Positions 11,085-21,315 of a stretch of 45,635 bases of DNA are shown in pieces (within the stretch, counting starts at the first letter, position 1; each line of letters begins with the position of its first letter). The stretch covers positions 1-45,635 of the forward strand of contig JAOPXO010000060.1 in the NCBI GenBank assembly GCA_025965115.1, given 5' to 3'. The DNA is from Aeromicrobium sp. (GTDB taxonomy: Bacteria; Actinomycetota; Actinomycetes; Propionibacteriales; Nocardioidaceae). A model generated the notes under the pieces. That model had not been told where the DNA came from and ran no database searches. It saw nothing but the letters and a program-made list of their open reading frames with translations. The translations under genes were made by a program, and so were the position numbers.

Positions 11085-12251
11085 GTGCCACCCACCGAAG
11101 GACCGCTCCCCGACACTGGTGGGCGGTCCTTCGGCATGTACGTGCATGTGCCGTTCTGTTCCGTCCGGTGTGGCTACTGCGACTTCAACACGTACACCGC
11201 TGATGAGCTGGGTGAGGGCGCAACCAGGGCGTCGTACGCCGACACCGCGATCTCCGAGATCGAGCTGGCCGCCGGCACACTGGACGATGCGCCACCGGTT
11301 GAGACCGTGTTCTTCGGGGGCGGCACGCCAACTCAGCTGCCATCGGACGACCTCGTCCGCATGCTCGGCGCGATCCGCGGCAACTTCGGACTCGTCGAAG
11401 ACGTCGAGGTCACGACCGAGGCCAATCCCGACAGTGTGACGCCCGAGTCGCTGGCGACTCTGCGGGACGGTGGCTTCACCCGCATCTCGTTCGGGGTGCA
11501 GTCGGCGGTGCCGCACGTGCTGGCGACGCTCGACCGCACCCACAATCCGGCAAATGTGCCGCAGGCGGTGCGCTGGGCGCGAGAAGCCGGATTCGAGCAG
11601 CTCAGCGTCGACCTGATCTACGGCACGCCAGGCGAGTCGATGGCCGACTGGAGGGCCAGCGTCGAGCAGGCGATCGAGCTGGAGCCCGACCACATCAGTG
11701 CCTACGCGTTGATCGTCGAGCAGGGCACCGCATTCGCCCGCAAGGTCAAGCGCGGCGAGGTGGTCATGCCAGACGATGACGAGACGGCCGACAAGTACCT
11801 GCTCGCTGACGAGCTGTTCTCGGCCGCGGGCCTGCAGTGGTACGAGCTCTCGAACTGGGCGCGCGATGAGGCAGCCCAGTGCCGGCACAACGTCCTGTAT
11901 TGGGAGAGCGCCAACTGGTGGGGAGTTGGCCCTGGCGCTCACTCGCACATCGACGGCGAGAGGTGGTGGAACGTCAAGCATCCGGCGGCGTACGCCCAGC
12001 GGCTCACGGCTGGCGAGTCGCCGCGGCACGACGGCGAGACGATCGACACGGCCACCGCACACGTCGAGCGGATCATGCTGGAGACCAGGTTGAGGAGTGG
12101 TCTGGCCCTCGATGCGCTCAGTGTGGGTGCACGGTCGAGTGTGTCCGATCTCGCCTCACGCGGTCTCGTCGACCTTGCCGGTGACCGGCTGGTGCTGACC
12201 CGATCGGGCCGGCTGCTGGCCGATGCGGTGGTGCGTGAGCTCGTCGACTGA
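11085..12251 (+). CDS. hemW: Radical SAM heme chaperone HemW / coproporphyrinogen III oxidase-like
   Basis: GMYVHVPFCSVRCGYCDFNTYT (CxxxCxxC), FFGGGTPT. Confidence 0.93.
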   Translation: MPPTEGPLPDTGGRSFGMYVHVPFCSVRCGYCDFNTYTADELGEGATRASYADTAISEIELAAGTLDDAPPVETVFFGGGTPTQLPSDDLVRMLGAIRGNFGLVEDVEVTTEANPDSVTPESLATLRDGGFTRISFGVQSAVPHVLATLDRTHNPANVPQAVRWAREAGFEQLSVDLIYGTPGESMADWRASVEQAIELEPDHISAYALIVEQGTAFARKVKRGEVVMPDDDETADKYLLADELFSAAGLQWYELSNWARDEAAQCRHNVLYWESANWWGVGPGAHSHIDGERWWNVKHPAAYAQRLTAGESPRHDGETIDTATAHVERIMLETRLRSGLALDALSVGARSSVSDLASRGLVDLAGDRLVLTRSGRLLADAVVRELVD

Positions 12252-12254
12252 TCT

Positions 12255-13088
12255 CTAGGGAGCAGTCACGAAGTCGATGAGCTCCTCGATGCGGCCGAGA
12301 AACGCGGGCTCGAGATCGGTGTAGGAGTCGACGCGGCCGAGGATGTGCTGCCACGCACGGGCGATATCCGCCTGGTTGGAGTGCGGCCACCCCATCGCCT
12401 CGCAGATGCCGTGCTTCCAGTCGGTGCCGCGCGGAATCACCGGCCAGGCGGCCATGCCGAGTCGGTCGGGCTTGACCGACTGCCACACGTCGACGTACGG
12501 ATGTCCGACGACGAGCACGTGAGGACGTCCGGAGACCTGCGCGGCGATACGCGTCTCCTTCGAGCCTGACACGAGGTGGTCGACGAGCACGCCGAGCCGG
12601 CGATCCGGGCCGGGTGCGAACTCGTCGACGATGCTGGCCAGGTCGTCGATGCCGCCGAGGTACTCGACTGCCACGCCTTCAACTCGCAGGTCATCGCCCC
12701 AGACTTTCTCGACGAGCTCGGCATCGTGGCGACCCTCGACATAGATGCGACTGGGCAGCGCGACACGTGCCTTGGCGTCCGAGACCGTGCGTGACCCGGA
12801 TGCCGTACGCGTGGGAGCGGCCGCACCCTTCTTGGCCTGAGGCCGCAGTGTGACGGGCTTGCCGTCGAGCAGGAATCCCGGCCCGAAAGGGAAGGCGCGA
12901 CGGGTCAGCCGGCGATCCTCGAGCACCATCATCCCGAGATCCTTCTCGATCACCATGATCTCGCCGACGAAGCCGGTGGTGGCATCCTCGACGACCATGC
13001 CGCGCTCCGCGACGACCTCGACCGAGTGCCCACGCGGTGGCTTGCGCCAATCACCGGCCAACACGTCTACGCCATAGCGATCAGGCAT
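12255..13088 (-). CDS. DUF3097 family protein
   Basis: [35 protein letters not shown]...YVEGRHDAELVEKVWGDDLRVEGVAVEYLGGIDDL (TOPRIM-like segment); start chosen at the internal ATG. Confidence 0.8.
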   Translation of the reverse strand: MPDRYGVDVLAGDWRKPPRGHSVEVVAERGMVVEDATTGFVGEIMVIEKDLGMMVLEDRRLTRRAFPFGPGFLLDGKPVTLRPQAKKGAAAPTRTASGSRTVSDAKARVALPSRIYVEGRHDAELVEKVWGDDLRVEGVAVEYLGGIDDLASIVDEFAPGPDRRLGVLVDHLVSGSKETRIAAQVSGRPHVLVVGHPYVDVWQSVKPDRLGMAAWPVIPRGTDWKHGICEAMGWPHSNQADIARAWQHILGRVDSYTDLEPAFLGRIEELIDFVTAP

Positions 13089-13524
13089 ACAGCACCCCCA
13101 GTAGCTGTTGATGGAACGCTTCGACGTCGTCCTTCGTGATGGGTTCGCCATCGACGGACAGGATGACAGTCGCGTGGGTCAGGAGGCCGAGGGCCAGGTC
13201 GACGGCCACTGGCCAGCTTGGATTGACAGCCATCGGAACCTCACGCTGGAAAAGGTCGCCGAGAGCGACCATCGGTCGCACGTCGGGCAGGTCCGGTGCG
13301 GTGACGGTCATCACGAGCTCACCGCCCTCGGGCCCGTCGCCAAGGTGGACCACCTCGACGAAGAACTCGCCGACCTGGCCAACCCACACCGCAGACAGGC
13401 TTCCGCCCCGCGACTCATGGGCGATGTCCACACCGTTGTGCTGGATGAGGCGAGGGGTGTAGCGAAGCTCCGACTCGGCACCTTCCACGACGATCGCCTC
13501 GCCGTCCACCCCGATAGATCCCAC
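13081..13524 (-). CDS. Conserved hypothetical protein, probable operon with DUF3097
   Basis: 147-aa ORF, GTG start, overlaps the DUF3097 gene by 8 nt, high-GC codon usage. Confidence 0.7.
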   Translation of the reverse strand: MGSIGVDGEAIVVEGAESELRYTPRLIQHNGVDIAHESRGGSLSAVWVGQVGEFFVEVVHLGDGPEGGELVMTVTAPDLPDVRPMVALGDLFQREVPMAVNPSWPVAVDLALGLLTHATVILSVDGEPITKDDVEAFHQQLLGVLYA

Positions 13525-13533
13525 CTCGCTAGA

Positions 13534-13560
13534 CTGGCACTTGACCTAGGGGAGTGCCAG
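13534..13560. promoter_or_regulatory. CIRCE-type HrcA operator
   Basis: CTGGCACTT-gacctaggg-GAGTGCCAG: 9-nt arms, 8/9 complementary, 9-nt spacer, immediately upstream of hrcA. Confidence 0.85.
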
Positions 13561-13599
13561 CGCGCCACGCGGAAGGTACTCAGTGAATGGAGGTGGGGG

Positions 13600-14616
13600 A
13601 TGTCTGACGACCGACGACTCGACGTCCTCCGGGCGATCGTCGAGGACTACGTCGCGACCCAGGAACCCGTGGGCTCACGGGCTCTGGTCGAGCGCCATCA
13701 TCTGGGAGTCTCGCCGGCGACGATCCGCAATGACATGGTCGCGCTCGAGGACGAGGGCTACATCACCCAGCCGCACACCAGCGCCGGCCGCATACCCACT
13801 GACAAGGGTTATCGGATGTTCGTCGACCGGCTCGCGACGGTCAAGGCGCTCTCACCGGCCGAGCGTCGTGCGATCGAGACATTCCTGACCGGTGCGGTCG
13901 ACGTCGATGACGTGGTGCAGCGCAGCGTACGAGTGCTCGCCCAGCTCACCCAGCAGGTCGCGATCGTCCAATATCCTTCTCTGACCCGGTCCACCGTCCG
14001 CCACATCGAGGTTGTCGCCCTCGATGGCGCGCGCGTCCTGCTCGTCGTCATCACCAGCAGCGGTCGGGTCGAGCAGCGGATCATCGAGCTCGCTGCCGCG
14101 CCCACCGAGCAGCTGTTGTCGGATCTGCGTTCGCGCATCGGACACGCCACCCTCGGCGAACGACTCCCCGAGGCATCGTTGCGACTTGCCGAGATGATCG
14201 AGACGTTTGACGTCAACGACCGGCCGATCGTCACGTCAATCGTCACGACCCTCTCGCAGACCTTCAGCAACGAGCGGTCCGACGAGCGCATCGCAGTTGG
14301 CGGCACCGCCAATCTCGTACGTTTCGGCAGCGACTTCGACTCGGCGATCAAACCCGTGCTCGAGGCGATCGAGGAGCAGGTCGTGCTGCTCAAGCTGCTG
14401 GGCGAGGCGACCGGCGGGCTCACCGTACGCATCGGTGCCGAGACCGGGCACGAAAGCCTGCTCAGTACCGCTGTCGTCTCCACGGCGTACGGCGCCGACG
14501 ACCAGGCGCTTGCCACACTGGGCACCGTGGGTCCGACCCGCATGGACTATCCCGCAACGATGGCCGCCGTCGGCGCTGTCGCCCGCTACGTCGGGCGTCT
14601 GCTGGCGGACACCTAG
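13600..14616 (+). CDS. hrcA: Heat-inducible transcription repressor HrcA
   Basis: [72 protein letters not shown]. Confidence 0.96.
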   Translation: MSDDRRLDVLRAIVEDYVATQEPVGSRALVERHHLGVSPATIRNDMVALEDEGYITQPHTSAGRIPTDKGYRMFVDRLATVKALSPAERRAIETFLTGAVDVDDVVQRSVRVLAQLTQQVAIVQYPSLTRSTVRHIEVVALDGARVLLVVITSSGRVEQRIIELAAAPTEQLLSDLRSRIGHATLGERLPEASLRLAEMIETFDVNDRPIVTSIVTTLSQTFSNERSDERIAVGGTANLVRFGSDFDSAIKPVLEAIEEQVVLLKLLGEATGGLTVRIGAETGHESLLSTAVVSTAYGADDQALATLGTVGPTRMDYPATMAAVGAVARYVGRLLADT

Positions 14617-14669
14617 ACATCACTCAGAATCACCAGCCACTCACCTAAGGATCAGGGCACCCAGGACTC

Positions 14670-15821
14670 ATGGCACAGGACTACTACGCAACACTCGGCG
14701 TCGGACGCGACGCGAGCGCGGATGAGCTCAAGAAGGCTTATCGGAAGCTCGCGCGACAGTTGCACCCCGACGTCAACGATGCTCCCGACGCGTCCGAACG
14801 CTTCAAGGAGGTCACGGTCGCGTACGAAGTGCTGTCCGATCCGGCCAAGCGGGCGACGTTCGACCGTGGCGGCGATCCGATGCGGGGTAACGGTGGCGGC
14901 GGTGGATTCGGCCAGGGCTTCTCATTCGACGACATCATGGATGCCTTCTTCGGTCAGAACAACGGCCGCGGACCGCGACCGCGCACCCAGCGCGGTCAGG
15001 ATGCGCTGCTCCGGGTCAACGTCGAGCTCGCGGAGGCGGCGTTCGGCGTCGCGCAGGAGATCAAGGTCGACACGGCGATCACCTGCACGACGTGTGGCGG
15101 AAGTGGCGCGGCAGAGGGCTCCGAGCCGGAGATGTGCCGCACCTGCAACGGTCACGGCGACGTCCAGCACGTGCAGCGCTCACTTCTCGGCGACATCCGT
15201 ACGTCCCGCCCGTGCCCGACGTGCCACGGATTCGGCACGGTCATCCCCGAGCCGTGCCCGGAGTGCGCCGGAGACGGACGCGTGCGGTCGCGGCGCACGA
15301 TCTCGGTGACGATCCCGGCGGGTGTTGATCACGGCACTCGCATCCAGTTGTCGGGGGAGGGTGAGGTCGGCCCCGGTGGCGGGCCTGCCGGCGATCTCTA
15401 CCTGGAGATCAACGTCGCGCGACACCCGGTGTTCACCCGCAAGGGCGACCAGCTGTTCTGTCAGATCACCCTGCCGATGACGGCGGCCGCGCTCGGTGCG
15501 CATCTCGACCTGCCCACGCTCGAGGCCGATCGTCCCGATCTCGAGCAGGCCACGACCACCGTGCCGCTCGATGTCACCGCGGGCACCCAGTCCGGCGACA
15601 CCCTGACGGTCAAGGGCCACGGCGTGCCCCGCCTGCGCGGACCGGGTCGCGGCGACCTCAAGGTGCAGGTCATCGTCGAGACCCCGGCTCGGGTCGATGA
15701 GGAGCAGCGCGTCCTGCTCGAACAGCTCGCGAAGCTCCGCGACGAAGAGCGTCCCGAAGCCCTGATCGGCACGAACCACAAGGGCGGCGTGTTCGGCAAG
15801 ATCAAGGGAGCTTTCAAGTGA
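14670..15821 (+). CDS. dnaJ: Chaperone DnaJ
   Basis: J domain [36 protein letters not shown] with HPD, four CxxCxGxG-type zinc repeats. Confidence 0.96.
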   Translation: MAQDYYATLGVGRDASADELKKAYRKLARQLHPDVNDAPDASERFKEVTVAYEVLSDPAKRATFDRGGDPMRGNGGGGGFGQGFSFDDIMDAFFGQNNGRGPRPRTQRGQDALLRVNVELAEAAFGVAQEIKVDTAITCTTCGGSGAAEGSEPEMCRTCNGHGDVQHVQRSLLGDIRTSRPCPTCHGFGTVIPEPCPECAGDGRVRSRRTISVTIPAGVDHGTRIQLSGEGEVGPGGGPAGDLYLEINVARHPVFTRKGDQLFCQITLPMTAAALGAHLDLPTLEADRPDLEQATTTVPLDVTAGTQSGDTLTVKGHGVPRLRGPGRGDLKVQVIVETPARVDEEQRVLLEQLAKLRDEERPEALIGTNHKGGVFGKIKGAFK

Positions 15822-16168
15822 GTGTGACCGATCCCGATTGCCTGTTCTGCAAGATCGTGGCGGGCGACATCCCTGCCGACATCGTCTCCGAGACCGAGCA
15901 CACGGTCGCATTTCGCGACGTCAATCCGCAGGCGCCGACGCATGTATTGGTGATCCCGCGGCGACATGAACCCAACATCGGCAGCCTCGCCGCCGCTGAC
16001 CCCGAAGCCACGATCACCCTGCTGGCCGAAGCGCGTTCGATCGCTGAGGCGGAGGGCAACGGCTCATACCGGCTGGTCTTCAACACCGGCGCCGATGCCC
16101 ACCAGACGGTGTTCCACTGCCACGGACACGTGCTGGCCGGCCGCTCGATGGCCTGGCCGCCTGGCTGA
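15818..16168 (+). CDS. HIT (histidine triad) family protein
   Basis: [16 protein letters not shown]...[19 protein letters not shown] overlap with the dnaJ stop. Confidence 0.92.
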   Translation: MSVTDPDCLFCKIVAGDIPADIVSETEHTVAFRDVNPQAPTHVLVIPRRHEPNIGSLAAADPEATITLLAEARSIAEAEGNGSYRLVFNTGADAHQTVFHCHGHVLAGRSMAWPPG

Positions 16169-16233
16169 TACCGGTGGCATCCCGGACTCGCAAGTATGCA
16201 AATCGTCGGGCGGATCAATACACTTGTACGTAC

Positions 16234-17247
16234 ATGACTGACGACACTGAACTGACCGACATCCCGGCTCACACGTTCACGATTCCGTCGAGCGTTCCGG
16301 CGGTCGCCCTGCTCGGGCCTTCCGACCAATTCCTCCGCCTCATCGAAGATTCCTTCGAGGCGCGCATTCACGCGCGCGGAGACACCATCACGGTGACCGG
16401 CTCGCCCGCCGAGGCGGCTCTGGTCGAGCGACTGCTCGACGAGCTCGTGATCATCATCCGGACGGGGCAGCACCTCACCAAGGAGACCGTCGAGCGCTGC
16501 GTCACCATGCTGCGCACCGAGACCCAGGAGCATCCGGCCGAGGTGTTGAGCCTCAACATCGTGTCGAGCCGAGGGCGCACGATTCGACCCAAGACGGTCA
16601 ACCAGAAGCGCTACGTCGACGCGATCGACAACCACACGATCACCTTCGGCATCGGCCCTGCCGGCACCGGCAAGACCTATCTCGCGATGGCCAAGGCCGT
16701 GCAGGCGCTGCAGGCCAAGGAGGTCAGCCGCATCATCCTGACCCGCCCCGCCGTTGAGGCCGGCGAGCACCTCGGCTTCCTGCCGGGCACGCTGAGCGAG
16801 AAGATCGACCCCTATCTCCGCCCGCTGTATGACGCGTTGCACGACATGATGGATCCCGAGACGATCCCCAAGCTGATGGCCTCAGGTGTCATCGAAGTGG
16901 CGCCGCTCGCCTACATGCGTGGTCGCACACTCAACGATGCCTTCGTGATCCTCGACGAGGCGCAGAACACCACCCAGGAGCAGATGAAGATGTTCCTGAC
17001 GCGCCTCGGCTTCGGCTCCAAGATGGTCGTCACGGGCGATGTCACCCAGGTTGACCTCCCGACCGGCAACAAGAGCGGTTTGCGTGTCGTCCAGGAGATC
17101 CTCGACGACGTACGCGACATCCACTTCTCCTGGCTCACCGCGCAGGATGTCGTCCGCCACAAGCTCGTCGGGCGCATCGTCGCGGCCTACGACGAGTTCG
17201 AGGCCGAGGCGGGTGCACAGGCGCATGAACGTCGACGTTCTCAATGA
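16234..17247 (+). CDS. phoH: PhoH-like ATPase
   Basis: ITFGIGPAGTGKTYLAMA Walker A, VILDEAQNTTQEQMKMFLTRLGFGSKMVVTGD. Confidence 0.95.
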   Translation: MTDDTELTDIPAHTFTIPSSVPAVALLGPSDQFLRLIEDSFEARIHARGDTITVTGSPAEAALVERLLDELVIIIRTGQHLTKETVERCVTMLRTETQEHPAEVLSLNIVSSRGRTIRPKTVNQKRYVDAIDNHTITFGIGPAGTGKTYLAMAKAVQALQAKEVSRIILTRPAVEAGEHLGFLPGTLSEKIDPYLRPLYDALHDMMDPETIPKLMASGVIEVAPLAYMRGRTLNDAFVILDEAQNTTQEQMKMFLTRLGFGSKMVVTGDVTQVDLPTGNKSGLRVVQEILDDVRDIHFSWLTAQDVVRHKLVGRIVAAYDEFEAEAGAQAHERRRSQ

Positions 17248-17701
17248 GTCAGGCGTCGAGGTCGACGCCGCCGGCCTCACCAGGCTGTGCCGATTCGCGA
17301 TGCGCCGTATGCGGTTGCATCCCGCCACCGAGCTGACCCTGCGGCTCGTCGATCCGGCGACGATCGCGGTCCTCAACAAGCAGTGGATGGGCAAGGACGG
17401 CCCGACCGATGTCCTGTCGTTCCCGATGGACGAGCTCACACCGGGCCGCGATGGCGAGGAGAGCCCAGAGGGCTACCTCGGTGACATCGCGCTGTGTCCG
17501 CAGGTCGCCGAGCAGCAGGCTCCGGCGGCGGGGCACACCGCCCAGGACGAGATCGACCTCCTGACCATTCATGGCATCCTGCACCTGCTCGGCTATGACC
17601 ACGCCGAGCCGGCAGAGCACCAGGAGATGTTCGGCATCCAGGGCAGGTTGTTGCTCGAATGGCAGCAGGCCGCCGAGGGCAAGGACCCCGAAGCGCCGTG
17701 A
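17225..17701 (+). CDS. ybeY: rRNA maturation RNase YbeY
   Basis: PTDVLSFPMDE; LTIHGILHLLGYDHAEPAEHQEMF (HGxLHLxGYDH). Confidence 0.96.
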   Translation: MNVDVLNESGVEVDAAGLTRLCRFAMRRMRLHPATELTLRLVDPATIAVLNKQWMGKDGPTDVLSFPMDELTPGRDGEESPEGYLGDIALCPQVAEQQAPAAGHTAQDEIDLLTIHGILHLLGYDHAEPAEHQEMFGIQGRLLLEWQQAAEGKDPEAP

Positions 17702-19002
17702 TGTGGCTGCCCGTGGTCGTCTCGATCGTGCTGGCCGTTGTCGCAGGCACCTTGGCCAGTGTGGACGCGGCCGTCTCGTCGTTCTCCAAGGCGCGCGCCG
17801 AAGAGCTTGACGACGAAGGTCGCGGTGGCGCTGGACGACTCGCCGTGATCCTGGAGGATCCCGCTCCGTACCTCAACTCGATCCTGCTCATGCGGGTGCT
17901 CGCCGAGACGTCCAGCATCGTCCTGGTCGCACTCGTCGTCGCCGATCAGACCGACGGTCTGTGGAAGCGGTTCGCGATCGCGGTCGCGATCATGGTCGTC
18001 GTCAGCTTCGTCCTGATCGGCGTTGGGCCGCGCACTCTGGGGCGCCAGCACGCCGAACGCATTGCGCTTGCTTCCGCGCTCCCCGCGATCGTTCTCACCC
18101 GGTTGCTCGGTCCTCTCCCGCAACTGCTGATCCTGCTCGGCAACGCGCTGACACCCGGCAAGGGGTTCCGCGAAGGTCCATTCGCCTCCGAGGTCGAAGT
18201 ACGCGAGCTGGTTGACCTCGCCGCGGCCAGCTCACTGATCGAGTCCGACGAGGGCAAGATGCTGCAGTCGGTGTTCGAGCTCGGCGACACCATCTCGCGT
18301 GAGGTCATGGTGCCGCGCACTGATCTGGTGTTCGTGGAGCGCCACAAGACCCTCCGGCAGGCGATGTCGCTGGCGCTCCGCAGCGGCTACTCGCGAATGC
18401 CGATCGTCGGTGAGAACCTCGACGATGTCATCGGGATGGCCTACCTCAAGGACATCACGAAGCGGGTGTTCGACAACCACGCTGCTGAGACCAGTGAGCG
18501 CATCGAGTCAATCGCGCGACCAGTCCTGTTCGTGCCCGACACCAAACACTGCGACGACCTCCTCAAGGAGATGCAGGCGCAGCGCACCCACGTCGCGATC
18601 GTCGTCGACGAGTTCGGCGGCACCGCGGGCATGGTCACGATCGAGGACATCGTCGAGGAGATCGTCGGCGAGATCACCGATGAGTACGACTCGGAGCCTG
18701 AGGAGAATCAAGAGCTCGCGGACGGTTCATGGCGGCTGAGCTCCCGCTTCGAGGTGGACGATCTCGAGGACCTGTTCGACATACCCATCGAGGACGAGGA
18801 CGTCGACTCGGTCGGCGGACTCATGGCGAAGCATCTCGGCACCGTGCCGATCCGGGGGAGCGTCATCGAGCTCGACGGTCTGCGCTTCGAGGCGGAAGGC
18901 CCCACCGGACGCCGCAATCGCATCGGCAGCGTGCTCGTGAGCCGCGTCGACAACCCATCCAATGACGACTCGATAGGTTCGGACCATGGAACTCAGTCCT
19001 GA
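17701..19002 (+). CDS. CNNM/CBS-domain (hemolysin-related, CorC-like) transmembrane protein
   Basis: N-terminal TM segments, tandem CBS domains ([13 protein letters not shown]..), C-terminal CorC-like domain. Confidence 0.92.
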   Translation: MWLPVVVSIVLAVVAGTLASVDAAVSSFSKARAEELDDEGRGGAGRLAVILEDPAPYLNSILLMRVLAETSSIVLVALVVADQTDGLWKRFAIAVAIMVVVSFVLIGVGPRTLGRQHAERIALASALPAIVLTRLLGPLPQLLILLGNALTPGKGFREGPFASEVEVRELVDLAAASSLIESDEGKMLQSVFELGDTISREVMVPRTDLVFVERHKTLRQAMSLALRSGYSRMPIVGENLDDVIGMAYLKDITKRVFDNHAAETSERIESIARPVLFVPDTKHCDDLLKEMQAQRTHVAIVVDEFGGTAGMVTIEDIVEEIVGEITDEYDSEPEENQELADGSWRLSSRFEVDDLEDLFDIPIEDEDVDSVGGLMAKHLGTVPIRGSVIELDGLRFEAEGPTGRRNRIGSVLVSRVDNPSNDDSIGSDHGTQS

Positions 19003-19324
19003 GGACGCCAAGCTCATCACCCTTGCCCGCTCTGCCCGAACGCGCAACGGTGCCAAACACGGTGCTGCAGTCCGCGATCAGGACGGTCGTACGTACGCCG
19101 CAACGACCGTTGACCTGCCATCGCTGACGGTTGACGCCCTCGACCTCGCCGTCGCCATGGCGGTGTCGTCCGGCGCGAAGGGCATCGAGGCTGCCGCGCT
19201 GGTCGCCGAGCGAACTCCAGAGCCGATTGTCGACGGCACCGCGGTCCGCGACCTGTCGGGGCACGGCGTCAACGTCTACATCGCCGATCTCGATGGTGAG
19301 GTCGTGCGAGTGGGCACCACGTGA
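18986..19324 (+). CDS. Cytidine deaminase-like protein (apparently lacks Zn ligands)
   Basis: 112 aa, [57 protein letters not shown]...; position between CBS protein and era. Confidence 0.7.
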   Translation: MELSPEDAKLITLARSARTRNGAKHGAAVRDQDGRTYAATTVDLPSLTVDALDLAVAMAVSSGAKGIEAAALVAERTPEPIVDGTAVRDLSGHGVNVYIADLDGEVVRVGTT

Positions 19325-20238
19325 GCACATTTCGCTCTGGCTTCGCCTGCTTCGTCGGGCGGCCCAATGCGGGCAAGTCGACGCTCACGAATGCGCTGGT
19401 CGGCGGCAAGATCGCGATCACGTCATCGAAGCCGCAGACGACCCGTCACGCGATCCGCGGGCTCGTGCATCGCCCGGACGGTCAGCTGGTCCTGATCGAC
19501 ACCCCCGGGTTGCACAAGCCGCACACGCTCCTGGGTGAGCGGCTCAATGCGCTGGTGCGCACGACGTGGTCGGAGGTCGACACGATCGGTATGTGCCTGC
19601 CGGCCAATGAGGCCGTGGGCCAGGGTGACAAGTTCCTGATCCGCGAGCTCGCGCAGATCACCCGCAAGCCCGTCTTCGCGATCGCCACGAAGATCGACCT
19701 CGTGAAGCCCGAGCGACTCCGCGACCACCTCCTGTCGATCCAGGCCGCAGGCGCAGAGGCCGGGCTGACCTTCGCCGAGATCGTTCCCGTGTCGGCCGTC
19801 GCGGGAGAGCAGGTCGACCTGCTCGCCGAACTGCTCGTGGCGACTCTGCCAGAGGGCCCTGCGCTCTATCCCGAGGGTCAGCTCACCGATGAGCCCGAAG
19901 AGACCCTGATCGCCGAGATCATCCGCGAGGCCGCACTCGAGGGCGTACGCGATGAGCTGCCGCACTCGATTGCCGTCGTCGTCGACGAAATGGTTCCGAG
20001 GGCCGATCGGCCCGATGACAAGCCGCTGATCGACGTACGCGTCAACGTCTACGTCGAGCGTGACAGCCAGAAGGGCATCATCATCGGCAAGCAGGGTGTG
20101 CGGCTCAAGGTGATCGGTTCCAACTCGCGTGCCCAGATCGAGGCGATTCTCGGCACCCCGGTGTTCCTCGACCTCCACGTCAAGGTTGCCAAGGAGTGGC
20201 AGCGCGACCCCAAGCAGCTGCGCAAGCTCGGGTTCTAG
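19321..20238 (+). CDS. era: GTPase Era
   Basis: GRPNAGKSTLTNALVG G1; DTPGLHKP G3; TKIDLV G4; C-terminal KH domain. Confidence 0.96.
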   Translation: MSTFRSGFACFVGRPNAGKSTLTNALVGGKIAITSSKPQTTRHAIRGLVHRPDGQLVLIDTPGLHKPHTLLGERLNALVRTTWSEVDTIGMCLPANEAVGQGDKFLIRELAQITRKPVFAIATKIDLVKPERLRDHLLSIQAAGAEAGLTFAEIVPVSAVAGEQVDLLAELLVATLPEGPALYPEGQLTDEPEETLIAEIIREAALEGVRDELPHSIAVVVDEMVPRADRPDDKPLIDVRVNVYVERDSQKGIIIGKQGVRLKVIGSNSRAQIEAILGTPVFLDLHVKVAKEWQRDPKQLRKLGF

Positions 20239-20240
20239 CC

Positions 20241-21260
20241 GTGGATGCGGTCGAGGCACTCAACGAGATCGGGTTCTGGCTCGAGCGTGAGCGCGCGTCG
20301 TCTCACCGAGTCGAGGCCTTCCGCAACGCTTCTGCCGCAATCGCCGACCTGTCGCGTGCGGAGCTGGCTCGCCGCGTCGAAAGTGGGGCACTCAAGCGCA
20401 CCAAGGGCATCGGTGATCGTACGTTCGGGGTCATCAGCCAGGCGGTGGCCGGAGACGTGCCCGACTACCTCGCCGATCTCCGCGAGCGTTCCGGTGAGCC
20501 CCTCGCCGCGGGTGGTTCAGAACTCCGGGCGAAGCTGCGTGGCGACCTGCACACCCACTCGAACTGGTCCGACGGCGGCTCGCCGATCCCCGAGATGGCC
20601 CGCGCCGCGCACTGGCTCGGTCGGGAGTATGTCGTGCTGACCGATCACTCGCCGCGGCTCACCGTCGCCAACGGCCTGACCGCCGAGCGACTGGCCGACC
20701 AGCTCAAGGTCGTGGCCAAGGTCGACAAGGAGTACGACGACTTCCGGCTGCTGAGCGGTATCGAGGTCGACATCTTGGACGGCGGAGCACTCGACCAGAC
20801 CGCTCGGATGCTCGACCAGCTCGACGTGGTCGTGGCGAGCGTGCACTCCAAGCTCAAGATGGCCGCGCCCGCGATGACCAGGCGGATGGTCACAGCGGTC
20901 AGCGACCCCCACACGAATGTGCTCGGTCACTGCACCGGCCGGCTCGTCGAGGGATCCCGCGGCACGCGACAGCAGTCGACCTTCGACGCCAAGAAGGTCT
21001 TCGCCGCATGCGCGAAGTTCGACGTGGCGGTCGAGATCAATTCACGTCCGGAGCGGCAGGACCCGCCGGACAAGCTCATCGCGATGGCCCTGGACGCGGG
21101 CTGCCTGTTTGCGATCAACACCGATGCGCACGCGCCGGGCCAGCTCGACTTCCTCGACTACGGAGCCGAGCGAGCTGCCGCAAACGACGTACCCGCAGAC
21201 CGCATTGTCACGACCTGGCCGGTCGAGCGGCTGCTGGAGTGGTCGCACGCCAAGCGTTAG
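20241..21260 (+). CDS. PHP domain-containing protein with N-terminal HhH/PolX-like region
   Basis: GDLHTHSNWSDGGSPIPEM, VLTDHSPRL, LGHCTGR, NTDAHAPGQLDF metal-binding motifs; GTG start after era. Confidence 0.88.
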   Translation: MDAVEALNEIGFWLERERASSHRVEAFRNASAAIADLSRAELARRVESGALKRTKGIGDRTFGVISQAVAGDVPDYLADLRERSGEPLAAGGSELRAKLRGDLHTHSNWSDGGSPIPEMARAAHWLGREYVVLTDHSPRLTVANGLTAERLADQLKVVAKVDKEYDDFRLLSGIEVDILDGGALDQTARMLDQLDVVVASVHSKLKMAAPAMTRRMVTAVSDPHTNVLGHCTGRLVEGSRGTRQQSTFDAKKVFAACAKFDVAVEINSRPERQDPPDKLIAMALDAGCLFAINTDAHAPGQLDFLDYGAERAAANDVPADRIVTTWPVERLLEWSHAKR

Positions 21261-21315
21261 CACCGCCGGCCCATACGGTGACCGGATGCCCGAGACCTCG
21301 CCGATGCTGATCGTT

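Noticed and set aside
10881-12062. 393-aa antisense ORF opposite hemW
   Set aside because: Shadow ORF of a clear radical SAM gene.
13108-13599. Upstream extension of the hrcA ORF (ORF track starts at 13108)
   Set aside because: Translation before 13600 is antisense to the 13081..13524 gene and crosses the CIRCE operator; ATG 13600 gives the canonical HrcA N-terminus.
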